Source: Bicyclus anynana
Lineage: Eukaryota; Arthropoda; Insecta; Lepidoptera; Nymphalidae
Direction of reading: 5' to 3'
Length of the DNA stretch: 64,000 nucleotides
NCBI RefSeq assembly: GCF_947172395.1
Contig: NC_069095.1
Span: 4,216,001 to 4,280,000, forward strand
Positions 47,289 to 59,391 of this stretch are shown one piece after another. The first letter of the stretch is position 1, and every line of letters begins with the position of its first letter. The notes under the pieces are model-generated. The model was not told the origin of the DNA and made no database searches. It saw only the letters and a list, made by a program, of their open reading frames with translations. A program made the translations under genes and the position numbers.

Positions 47289-48937
47289 CCATAGGGACAT
47301 CTTCGCTGTTCTAATTAGACACGTATCGTGATATTACTATGATATAGTACGTTATACATTATACTTTATAGTCGGATGTCAACAACTTATGGAAGCAAAT
47401 ATTCACGACGTCTTGCTGTTCTGTAGCTACTCGTAAATATCTTGTAAGAAACAGACATACCAAGTGACTAGCCACTGAGAAATTTCGTCGTTGAAAGTGC
47501 CAGGTTGTCCCTGCTTCTGAAACCAGCAGCTTTCTGAGAAGACTGCTATACAATGCTCAAAGGCCTTAGAAACAGCCTGACTTTGTTTTACAAACCTAAA
47601 TTAAGCTCAGAAAATTGCCTTTGGAATGTTGAGAGTAGAACATCAAACATTTCGCGTTATAAGACATTTAATGAAGTTAAATTCGGCAAACAGAGTTATT
47701 GTACAATCAATTTACACTTTTATGGTAGGAATTGTCAACGTCCAAGGTCCAAAAGGCGACTTTGTTCATATAATTTTTGAAGCTAAGCTTTTTGACGCTT
47801 CACGTTCGGAATGGGGAGCTTCTAAATCGATTAAAAGTGAATGAAACTGCAAACGAGAAAAAGCTGAAGTGGCATACTACTACCTAATATCGTTGGTGAC
47901 ATGCGTTGCCTATGGAAACTTAGTTTAAAGCCAATTGGAGTCATCCATCATATAGCAGATTGTAAAGTTTTCTTTCTTTCCGGTATTAATTTGCGTTTAA
48001 TTGCGATCTTATCTGTTGAACTGACGTTGAGTGAAGATGCCTTCTAAAGAGAGCAAAGGAAAGGTTAAGGTTTATTTAGTCCATAAGTATTATTTGTCAT
48101 AAAAAATAATTTAGTATGTTATGCCTTGAACTTGGGTAGGCTTGAGGTAAGTAGTAGATACGTATTCATCATCTAGCTACTCGTACCTTGGCTATTGTGC
48201 TCAAACTTGAATTCCATTTTATTTCCATTGTAAAATGTTTCTTTTGAATAACTACTTTATTTGTTATTACTTTTTACGTTAATGTAAAGTTAGGGTGAAA
48301 AGTAATAGACTTAAAAATTATGGCCATGTGGTTACAAACGCACTTGATATTCTGAAAAGCAGCCATAAAATCGGACAGTGTTTTTTGATCTCCATTTAAA
48401 TCTATTGGGTATCAAGTCTCTCTTCTCATAAGTATAATTCTTCTGGGTTACAGAAACAAGTTAAGGCTGCTTTCATAAGTTTATTATAATTAGTTATGTT
48501 GCAGTAACATCCTTAAATCTGTTTGTAGTAGGTACTTACCAACCTGCAGTAGAAAGTTGACACTGACCTAACATTACATATTGCAACAGAGCTAACCTTA
48601 TGTATCATAATTGTAAGTAGTTACAATTCATACGGACATTGGAATCTCATATGTTGCAGGGTTGTATAACCTAAAAGGATCCTCCTATCACTGTTTTTTT
48701 TAAGTTTCGACTGCATTTCCCTATTAGACAAGCCATCTATTCTGAACATAATTTTAATATTATCTCAGCTATCAGCTGATATAAAGCTTAAGTAACTTGC
48801 AAACCACGGGGATGAGCCATCACTTCCAAAAAGCTTTTACCTGGCGCTATTTGATTTCGTCAGTTAACCTTGATCAACACGATTTTCTTTATTTTCGACT
48901 AGATATTTTGTAAAAGGTAGAACTGTCTTTCTTCATT

Positions 48938-49302
48938 TAAAAAAAAAAACATTTATTTCAAGTAGGCTTAGTATACAAGCACTTTTGATACGTCAGTTGA
49001 CTATTTGTAAAGATTCTACCACCGGTTCGGAAGGCAGATTCTGCTGAGAAGAAATCGGCAAGAAACTCAACAGTTGCTCTTTTAAAAAAAATTATACAAT
49101 AATATTATAATTACAATTGATGACAACATTACAATTTCTTATAGTTTTACTTCCTGTGTGAAGGTGGAAGCTGATCCAACGGCCTCCAAGCAACTTTATC
49201 ATTAAGGAACTCATCAATGGTTTATAAAGTAGGCCTGTGAGAGTTTAAGTTTGCGTGAAGTAAGACCTTAAACTGAAACTAAGGGAGCCAACTCTATCAA
49301 GA
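48938..49302 (-). pseudogene. LINE Z 3' end
   Basis: Very similar to 45622-45990 and with the same 5' breakpoint (CTCTATCAAG on the plus strand). Confidence 0.75.
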
Positions 49303-50770
49303 AAGATGTGAAATTCAATCAATCATTTCTTTAATTGTGATAAGTATCTAGTTTTTACCCGACTGCGTAAGGAGGGTTATGTTTTTAGAGCGTATGTGTG
49401 TATGTTCATTTCTTTGGCACGCTCTACAGCCAAACGGCTAGACAGATTTTAGAATTTTATATAGATATTGTAATACTTGTTTTTCTCTTTTATGGTCATA
49501 ACGCATAAGCATTCGGGTTTTTTGTTTTTGTAATAATATTTTTTTTTATCTCAGTATGTTACGGTAAGTTATGGCTCATATCTCATATTGAATCTACTCG
49601 TTCATTGTGAGATTCGAGGTAGGTTGGACATGTGATGCGCCTTATGATGCAACATGACATTTACCGCAGAATCAATTTAAAACAGCCAGTGGAATCAATC
49701 AATAAGGATTTTCTGCTTTTATATCTGAATTTAATTTGAATTCGAATGCGAATATGAATGACACCAGCAGTTTATTAAAATACTGTAGTTCGATGTCAAT
49801 CTTCTTTTTATACATGCGGCCAAATACTTTGTTTGCCATTGATAGCTTTCCTGCGATTGGTTGCTTGCGTAACTGTCAAAGCGAAGCTTGATCGTGTCCG
49901 CTTGTGTTAATATTATCAAATTAAAACACTATTTATATGTAGATACTCTAATGTTACCTATTAGCGGATGCTCGCAACTTAGTCCGCCCTTAGACCTCTT
50001 TAATCCAGCCCTTACAGTAGTATCACTGTAAAAATGGTGTAACTTCTCCCGTCATCCCAACATTTCCCTTCACTGTTCTGCTCCTATTGATCGTAGCGTG
50101 ATGAAAAGTATACTATAACCTACCCAGAAGTATGAAGAATAATTGTAATAAATTTTGTTAAAATCCGTCGAGTAGTTTCTATTTCTATAACGAACATACA
50201 TGCAGACAGACAGACAAAAATTTCACTGATTGCATTTTTAACATCAGTATCGTTCACTAATCACCCCCTGATAGTTATTTTGGAAATATATTTCATGTAC
50301 AGAAATGACCTCTCTACAGATTTATTATAATAATATGTTTGTCTCTGAAATGGGATGTAATTTTGTTTTGACATTTTCTCATCAACTACAAAAAAAAAAT
50401 AACATAATATAATACCAACAAATATCCAAAAAATTAAGTTAATTTTTTTATGGCTGTACCAACAGTGCTGCAATTGCTGGTTTTATAAAATTACATGGAA
50501 ATAGACGTAATAAAACGTTAGGTAGGTGTATGATGACCATTAGGATGGTATCTACATGATCTCTACCGCCTACGGTTACTTGAAATGCCAAGGGCACAAG
50601 CAAATAAGATGCCTTTACGGTGTGTCTTTAATGTAATTAAAATGTCGCACTCAAATTATCCCATAAAGAAATATACAGTCCATAGAAAAAATGCGGCAAT
50701 CTATATATTACTACCTGGAAATATGTTAAGGTAATTAAACTAACTAAATAATATTCTTTTATTGCTGGGC

Positions 50771-50856
50771 TAAGATTGCCTAAAGTCATTATCAAAATCG
50801 TTACCACGGCGAATGTATAAGACATTCGCCGTGGTAACGACTTTAGGCAATCTTAC
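50771..50856. repeat. Foldback with asymmetric bulge
   Basis: TAAGATTGCCTAAAGTC and CGTTACCACGGCGAATGT are repeated in reverse, but about 11 bases separate the two blocks on the left side only. Confidence 0.8.
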
Positions 50857-51058
50857 CCCACATGTTGTGAATCAAAGGTGCTGATAGACTTGAGCATTCA
50901 CTTGTAACAGAACATCGAGCATTCGCCGTTTTTATATTTGTCGAACTGAACAACGAACCGAGCCAAGCATAGAGCCAAATATTGCTAGGAACATCTTGAT
51001 AATTCTAGCGAAAGCTCTATTCGATGTTTATATTCCAAGCAAATCTGTTTGCTAGAAT

Positions 51059-51212
51059 GTTCGAACTATGTGGCCTGACCATTGTCACTTCAGTTTCGCG
51101 ACTCGCTGAGCTATGTCAGCGACTTAGGTTCGTCTGCGGATCTCCTCATTCCTAATTTGATCATGCAGAGAAACTCCAAGCATAGCTCGTTCCATCGCGC
51201 GCTGAGTGAGCC
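51059..51212 (-). pseudogene. RTE-type LINE internal fragment without its 3' end
   Basis: Covers the ARAMERAMLGVSLRD to AKLK region and stops before the C-terminus. Confidence 0.75.
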
Positions 51213-52044
51213 TTCTAATAAGGCCCATAAAACTGAACAACAACAACTGGAACTGGAATACACAATTGGGTGCGTTGACATGCCAGTTAATCACTGACCC
51301 TTTTTTCGTTATAAAGGTACATATTTCACATATTTTCCAAATTTTTTATGATTTGATAGCAGATTTGCATATCCCGACTAATTTGTAATGATGATACCAA
51401 TTCGTTTTTATTGCCAAAGTATTAGTATTATATGCCATAAATTATTCACATCGTACATATACCGATACATTGTGGTACAGTAACTCAGTCAAGCATGTAG
51501 TAGTCGATGTAAAACCGCTCGAATTACGACTACGCCCGTTTTTGTGTTCTCGTTTTCTTTCTGCGAAATATCATTTTCATAACCTGATATTTCAATAAGG
51601 TACAAGGTTAGCAGGTGCTAGGGAAATATTGCGCTAAGATTAAACTATCTTCAAAACTGATACATCTCTGATACTTTTACACAACTACGAGTACATAGTG
51701 TAGCCAGTGTACGTGATTTTGAAGTACTATGATTATGCATTGAGCACCTTCATTAAATATAGGAACACGGTAGGTATATAATAGGTCTGTGTGATAGATA
51801 CGGGGAATCTGTCACCGATAAGTCCTCGAGTTGTTAACGCTTTCAGTGTTCCCAAAGAGATCTCAATAACAAAACAGGAGAGATAAAACTCTGGACTTTT
51901 TTCCAATTTAGAAATATAGGTAGAATAATCCATTATTTCATGGCATACAATAATTCATTATTTGTAGTCGAAAAGGTTAACCGGTGTCTAGTGTACAACG
52001 AGGCAGTCCCTACCATTAATATCCTACGGTTAAATATCGTAATA

Positions 52045-52367
52045 GAGCCATGATAGCCCAGTGGATATGACCTCTGCCTTCGATTCGGAGGGCGTAGGTT
52101 CGAATTCGGTCCTGGGCATGCACCACAAATTTTCAGTTATGTGCATTTTAAGAAATTAAATATCGATCGAAACGACTTTCAAACGGTGAAGGAAAAAAAA
52201 CGTGAAGAAGCTGCATACCAGAAAATTTTCTTAATTCTCTACTTGTGTGAAGTCTGCCAATCCGCGTTGGGCCAGCGTGGTGGACTATTAGCCTATACCC
52301 TCTCATTTATAGAAGAGACTCGTCCTCAACAGTAAGCCGAACAAGGGTTGTTAATGATAATGATAAA
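52045..52367 (+). repeat. SINE A
   Basis: Head, body and end present; the tail reads GTTAATGATAATGATAA, a TGA-type simple tail. Confidence 0.8.
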
Positions 52368-52814
52368 ATATCGTAAACTTGTCATAGAGATTTTAAGTTG
52401 ACAATTCATCTTTTAAGATGTATGAAATGAGATTTGTTATAAAAAACCCACTGACTGCAACAACATTATTTAGGATTTACTTACCATAACACTTTAATAG
52501 GGTTCATTGGCACATAATGTTTATTTGATATTAAGTTTATTTAACTAACCCATTTTGTTTAGGTTTTGCTGTACATGTTTTTCATGTACATACTAACACT
52601 CAAGTATTAAGAACTGTTTACTAATACACTATAGAATTTTTATATTCTGAAATAAATGATTTATTATTATTATTATATTATAATATTAAACATAAGTAGA
52701 TGCTCGCGTCTATGTTTACGAGGATGTAAGTTTTTGAAATCACGATCTCTGTGTAAAATTTTGTCAAAATCGGTTGGGCGGTTTATTCATAGGTGACAAA
52801 CAAAAACATTTACT

Positions 52815-53055
52815 CATAACCTAACTGGTCCAATGGTGAGCCCGTGTGGCTTTGATCACGAGGTTCTAGATTCCACTCGGCTCTGGTTATTTAATATTGA
52901 GCTTTTCTTTGTATGAAAAAAATAGTAAAAATTCTCAGGGAACTTGGTGGGAAGTTGGTGGTGTTACCTGCGTCCCAGTGTCTTGGTAAGCACGTTAAGC
53001 CGCCTGTTCTGGTCATTATTATTAACATCTCATAGCGGTCGTTAGAGAATTTAAA
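52815..53055 (+). repeat. SINE C
   Basis: Shares the CTTGGTGGGAAGTTGGTGGT-like body and the 3' part with ATTAACATCTCATAGCGGTC. 3' fragments also occur near 13395-13445 and 62335-62470. Confidence 0.6.
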
Positions 53056-53269
53056 GTTATACTTAATCTTAAGCCCGCCTACCTGCAATGAAGCAGCATG
53101 AGTCAAAGTTCCATATCCCCTATCTTATACTGGAGGCCAGCAGTGACGGGCACATCATACATGCAAACATGCACTGCATGGGTAGGCAACACTGTGGAGT
53201 CCTTACAAAACTGAATCGAAGAAGGAATTTTTCATATTGTACAATCTTTACGTATAATGCTTATCCTAT

Positions 53270-53550
53270 TTAAAAATCAGTTGTCTGTAAAGTCGGTTTA
53301 CTGACGATAGTTGAACGTGACAACGTCAGAAAATACTGAAGGAATGGTCGCATTTTTCAAAAGAAAATCATAATCAACGTATTTAAAACAATAAATAAAT
53401 AAAATACTGTTTGTTTTTCTAATATACTGTAAGTAAAAAAAGTTGGCAACCCTAGAGCGAGGGAACGACGCATGACGTCATCTTTTTTCGAGTGTGCATG
53501 TACTCTGGTGCAGGCTCCATCGATTTATAAGACGTTGTCACGTCAAAAGC
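53270..53550 (-). mobile_element. MITE, longer copy of 32085-32292
   Basis: Same ends in reverse. Both ends carry GACGTTGTCACG-type inverted repeats. Confidence 0.65.
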
Positions 53551-54352
53551 CACATCACTGGAGGCCCTTAAAAAGTTAACGATGAATAACAGTAGATGTT
53601 ACAAAACACTGCAGCAGTTTAATTAATTACTCAATCTTCGTTTCCTAACTTTATCAATAATTTTGCTGATCAAATTTGTCGATGAGGATGGGATATAATT
53701 TGAACGTGATTAAAGACCTTGATATTTCGTTGAAATATGTTCTTTCACTATAAAATCTTTTAAGGTTGCATCCGAAAGGTTGTAATGTAATCTTATCGCA
53801 CGATATCAATCGTTCCGAATATTTTTTTAATAACAACCTATTGAACTATTAAAATCCCCTGGGGCCTATAATGATATCACGTTTTGCTTCATTTTAATGC
53901 AAGGTTAACGAAGCTTAAACTTGTATCCCTGTCAATTGAATTAATTTTATTAACTTACTTCCTTTGGTACGTATTTAATTCGAAATACTAACGGACGATT
54001 ACGACTGTATTCACTTTATTTATTTTTACTTTATTGATTTATTTTAAAATCGAGAAAGGTAGCTTATACTTGGTTGGTTTGGGCACGTAGAGATGATGAA
54101 TGATCTATTCTAAATGATTTATTCTAAAATCTACTCTAAATGATTTATTCTAAAAAATATTTAAAAAGGGTGAATTAAAATGTTGGAAGGGCCAAAGCGA
54201 ACTTTTCTAGACCAAATCTAGAACATTCTCAATAAATCAGATCAAGGTCGTTGACGTCAGGTCCAGTTCAAGAATACAAGCTGACAAATATATGCAAGGA
54301 TCGTAGCGAGGAAGGACGTAGTCTCTGCCTTCCCCAACGGCAATGACACTTC

Positions 54353-54505
54353 ATCATCATTATCATATCAGCCAATGGACGTCCACTGCAGGACATAGGC
54401 CTTTTGTAGGGACTCCAAACATCCTATGAGCCGCGTGCATCCATCCAATGGGACTCGCTTGATGTCGTCAGACCACCTTGACCAACACTGGGTTTTCTGG
54501 TGAGG
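54353..54505 (-). pseudogene. RTE-type LINE 3' end, degraded
   Basis: ATC-run tail then CCAATGGACGTCCACTGCAG; many small deletions. Confidence 0.75.
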
Positions 54506-56359
54506 ATTTTTATATATATTTCTGTATTTTAAGGATAATTCTTTAATATATAATAAGATTTACAATTACTTTTACAAAGATTAAAAAGTATAATAAAATC
54601 TAAATTTAAATAAATTTAATAACTATAACAAATACACACCATTTCTACTGGTTTAAAATTTAGTTCGTAAAAAATAATAAAAGTAGGTAAAGAATAAATT
54701 TATTTAGTTGGTCTACAATGAACCATTACCGATTCGTGTTTTAAATCTAAACAATTTATGGACAGTCATCGCTCATCTTATGAGATCAAGGCCAAGCGTA
54801 AAGTTTTAAAAGTATTAAGCGATCAATAAATATTTCTTATGCAACGCTTTGCACCTAAAACGTCCGAGCTTTTGTCCTTCAAACCATTGAAGTCATAATG
54901 AGGTACGAGTAGAAAGAATTGCGTCAGAGATGTGCGTCACAATTATGTTTATGTTTAAGCTTTTATAAGTAAATAAATAAGAATGATTGTTTATTTGTTT
55001 GTTTCGTTTACGTTCGCGAGAGACCGGTTCGGCGTAGGCCCGCGATGGCTTAAATAAAGAAAAAATTTGAAATTTTAAGCCTTGTAGGTAACTAAAAAAA
55101 CCCACATGCTACACGAATGAAGTCGCTAGAAGTAAGTAGTTAGCTAATCATCCGTTTGGTCGTACTAGCACCTAAAATACTAAATACTTAAAGTTCTATT
55201 ATAGGGTTGATATGCATTTATCGCCGCGAGTCAGCTATTTGATCGGTCGACTTGTGTCGTCATGAGCCGAGATAGTACGAAGTGTTCCGTGATTTAAATG
55301 GGAAGTAGTTGGAGACCTGCTGGTGCTGGCTTATCAAGGCGACTAGCTCATTCTTGTCGTGACGTTCGATCCGTCGAACACACATACCTTTTGTTGGATA
55401 ATCCTCTATGGATAGGCAGGGAGAATGACTTGATTGGAGGAGGGCAGTCTTAACTAGTTTTAAAAAACATCTTTAACCCTACACACAACGGTTACGAGTC
55501 CGGGACTTCACTCTAGGTTATTCTCTGCATGAGAGACTCTGCTCTGTTAGACCTGACAGGTTGGATCTATAATCGTGATTTGCTATTTAACCCATTGATG
55601 TGAACCCGTTTTTTCAATAATATTGATTTGTGGATTAGACAAAATATCCTTCCTTGAACAGAGTTTAGACAATATAAATGCTGAGTTTCTTCGTGTAGAG
55701 AGTCGTGAATGGAGTTGGTCAATAACAAAAAAAAACACGTTTCGTAAATTTACTGCATTTTTCAAACGTGGCTCTAAAGTATAATCTTTAAAAAGTACAA
55801 GCCTCGCCTCATTATATTAAATTAGGGGTCAAATTATATTGGCTCACATTACCTCCGTGAACGCTCATAAGTTATTCACGTGGTGGATGCCGCTGCCAAA
55901 AATGAAATTTCATGAAATACTCAGCAAGATTAACGTTATTAGTCTTGCGGAGAGTAATAACCATATTTCGCGGACATAATAAATAACGGGCCTGACAAAA
56001 AACCTGCTATTGGATATCTGGAGGCTGGACAGATTCATTACTGTCGTTTTCAGTTGGTGTTGTGAGTTATTTTTCGTTCAGTTAAATATATATGGTTGAT
56101 ATCATCATGACGTGACGAGATTATATGAGGATATATGTGTGGAAAAGTGTTACTTTTAGTCCAGTGATAAGTTCACCTTGTAATTTGAGATACCCAGCTG
56201 AATATTTTTTTGGATTTTGAAATTTTAATGGACATAGGATTTGAGACAACTTTTAGATTACCAAAATACAAGCTCTTATACAATTCTCACATACTCATAT
56301 TCGGCTGGGTATCTCAAATTTTGAAAGCCTTACGATGACTGGACCATTAGGTATTCTAT

Positions 56360-56568
56360 CATCATTATCAACCCATATTCGGCTCACTGCTGAGCTCGAG
56401 TATCCTTTCAGAATGAGTGGGGTTAGGCCAATAGTCCACCACGCTAGCCCAATGCGGATTGGCAGACTTAGACTTCACACACACAAAGAATTAAGAAAAT
56501 TCTCTGGTATGCAGGTTCCCTCACGATGTTTTTCCTTCACCGTTTGTGACACGGGATATTTAATTTTT
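56360..56568 (-). repeat. SINE A, 3' part
   Basis: Starts ATCATTATCAACCCATATTC, the reverse of the TGA-type tail; the head is missing. Confidence 0.75.
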
Positions 56569-57354
56569 GAATTTCTTGTATAGGTATTCTATACAACGTA
56601 CAATTTTGGAAGTTATTTCTTTTGTTATACATTACCTACAACTACTGTAGGGTATACGGTATAACATAAGAATGGACCAATAAACCTCCTGGCAACATGC
56701 AGAAACGTAATCTGCGTGCATAACTGAGTTCAAAAATAGAATGCGGTTCTTGAATTATGTACACTCAATACCTCACTACGCCTGGTCTACTGTACTAATA
56801 GTGCAATTTTGGTTCTCGACACATTATGGTCGAGTAAATGTTTTCCTAGTTATCCGGATACAGTTTGGAAGCTTACTACGTTCCATCTATTTAATTATTT
56901 GTGACATCGTAACTTCAGACTGGTAGCTAAGTTTGGTTTCTGGATAACTTTAAGTCAAATAGCAGTTTGGTTTATACACGCCTGGCCAACGGTGTATAAA
57001 CTTGATGCGAAGGATCTTAAGGATTAAATGTTAAACGATTGTATAATGTATGATTAAACGTTAGGTAGGTAGGTACATCTTATATGTAAAATTATTATGT
57101 CACAATGTTCGTTCCCATACTCCTCAGAAACGGTTTGACCGATTCCTATGATTTTTTTTATGCATATGCTAAATCTGAGAACCGGCTAAACCCCTAAGTA
57201 ATAAGGGTTGTCCACTCTAAAATATTTTTCTTTACTCCCATACAAACGATTCGTAATAATACTTAAAATGCAATTTGAACTTTAATACCACATCATAAAG
57301 TTCAAGTGTTAGTGGAAAAGTTCGATGAAGAAAACACAAATGATTGACGTTAGT

Positions 57355-57460
57355 GTAGGGGTAGGGTAGGGTAGGGTAGGGGTAGAGTAGGTGTAGAATG
57401 GGAGTACAATAGGATAGAGGTAGGGAATGAGTCAAAGCGAAGCTTGACCAGATCCACTAG
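57355..57460 (+). mobile_element. Helitron 3' end with GGGTAG minisatellite
   Basis: GGGTAG units, then GAGTCAAAGCGAAGCTTGAC and CTAG, matching the copy at 38163. Confidence 0.65.
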
Positions 57461-57749
57461 TTTTAATACAAGTACAAGCGATATCTCAAAAATCGCTTGT
57501 CATACAAAGATGCGCAGAGAAATAGTTTATGGTTAGTAGACGTCCGCTAAGAATGGACTTTCGAGAGGGCCAGACTAAGGGCGGACGAAGTCGCAGGCCT
57601 CCGATAATAAATTTTTAAAATCTGGTAAATGGACCAAACGTATACATTGAACGATTTATTATGCAGTATTATCTTATTTATAATTTTCTTTTTAAAGGAT
57701 GTCGTTTTTACCTTTGAATTACAAATGAAATCTTCTATTACAATGAAAT

Positions 57750-57941
57750 CATCATCATCATATCAGCCGATGGACATTCCTGCAGGACTTAGGCCTTTTG
57801 TAGGGACTTCCAAACATCACGATACTGAGCCACCTGCATCCAGCGAATCCCTGCGACTCGCTTGATGTCGTCAGTCCACCTGGTGGAGGGCCTACCAACA
57901 CTGCGCTTCCTAGTGCGGGGTCGCCATTCCAGCACTTTGGG
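57750..57941 (-). pseudogene. RTE-type LINE 3' end with perfect 10-bp target duplication
   Basis: ACAATGAAAT at 57740-57749 is repeated at 57942-57951. The copy starts mid-way through the C-terminal domain. Confidence 0.9.
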
Positions 57942-58720
57942 ACAATGAAATAGAACATTATATTTAAACGTGAATACATCTATATTATTTCAGGAGAAAG
58001 TTCACTGGAGTGAAATGAATATTGGAATAACATGATCCAGTTTTGGTTCGGGCAACGAACCTCACCTTACTTGTGAGCTGTGAGTTGTGACCTCAGGTAC
58101 ATTGGTAAAGGACAGGTAATTTAAGAATGCAAATTTATTTTCAACCCCAGTACGAAAAACAAATGATACAAGTATGTTCCGTAAAATATACATTTGAATG
58201 TCCGGTCAAAAATAAAAACTCTTTAAGGCCGTTGTCGTACTAATATGACCCTTATTTACATGCATTACTGCCTACATTCCTCTACACATTGTTTACCTAA
58301 AATTTGAACCGTTTGCATAATTTTGTTTAAATTCAACAAAGAGGGGACCAAAATAATTTGTTGCTTACCTATACTATTTGTTTTGGCTGTGTCAGTATAT
58401 GTATACTCTTGTTTTTTAATTCAGCAGTGCATACATTTAATATTGAGAGATAGGAAATGTAAGCTCAATAGATGCCAGTATTAAATATTTACGAGATTGT
58501 GATAAAACTGAATCTTTATGTGCTGACATCAAAGAGCGATTTATGCAGATCTTTGCTGTGTACTTTCTTACTAAAAATTCTTACCAGAGAGACAATAATT
58601 TAGGAAATCCAATTCGATTTGCACGCAATTTAAATAAATAATATAACAAATATTTTCCTTTTACCAGGATCATTTCTGGTCATTACGATACTAGAATACG
58701 ATAATACGATTATAGTCAAG

Positions 58721-58767
58721 TTGCTATTATTCTTTACATATTAACCATATGTAAAGAATAATAGCAA
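58721..58767. repeat. Perfect inverted repeat, 21-bp arms
   Basis: Left arm starts TTGCTATTATTCTTTACAT; five-base loop; exact reverse complement. Confidence 0.85.
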
Positions 58768-59236
58768 TAAAAAACAACACGATTTAGTTAACTTTTTAAA
58801 TATTTCGTCTCTCTGTTTGACTGGGCCAATCTTTAGAATAGATGAACAGATAATAATGGGACTTACTCTAGAAGATAGACAGTTATGGAACAACATAGCT
58901 TACTTTTATCCAGAATTCCTCCGGGATTTGGATCCACGTGGGGAAATCGCGTCTTAATTTCAAATTTTTCTATCTGCCAATTTTTCTGTCTATCTGTAAT
59001 TTATTTAATAAATTACAGGTAGACAAAACAACGTTCACCGTTGGTAGCTAAATAAAATATTAAACATATTTCCTCAATTTATTTGGGGTTTTTAATCAAA
59101 ATTCATGTACATATTAGTATTTGGTAATCTTATGTGTAGTGAAATTCAATTTGTCGTTAGTCATTATCATCTTATATGTAGTGAAATTTAATTTGTCGTA
59201 TTTTCCGAAAACTAAAAATCTGTAGGTGCTGTGATA

Positions 59237-59391
59237 TTAAAATTCCAAAAAAGCACTTTTAGGCAAGATTTTTGCAGCTGCTCTTATGTTGTGGACCACG
59301 GTTACATAGGCTTTTTCTACCATCTTGCAGAAAACTAACTTCTGTAACTCATTTTGCTTGAATATTTCTTTTTTTTCTTTCAGCTTCTCAT
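59237..59391 (-). CDS. Unrecognised gene, last exon
   Basis: Two bases plus 50 codons plus TAA. Lys/Glu-rich helical start, then MVEKAYVTVVHNIRAAAKIL. The acceptor is ttcttacag. Confidence 0.6.

Larger units (their letters stand above)
44810..59236. other. Intergenic block between the takeout-like and unrecognised genes
   Basis: No supported gene. It is a mosaic of LINE Z, SINE A, SINE C, RTE ends, Helitrons and MITEs. A short possible first exon lies at about 48034-48060 on the plus strand, and an unassigned, less AT-rich stretch at about 55200-55570. Confidence 0.55.

Noticed and set aside
47553..47844. Overlapping 72-75 codon plus-strand frames
   Set aside because: No start context, splice sites or protein similarity could be seen; left uncalled.
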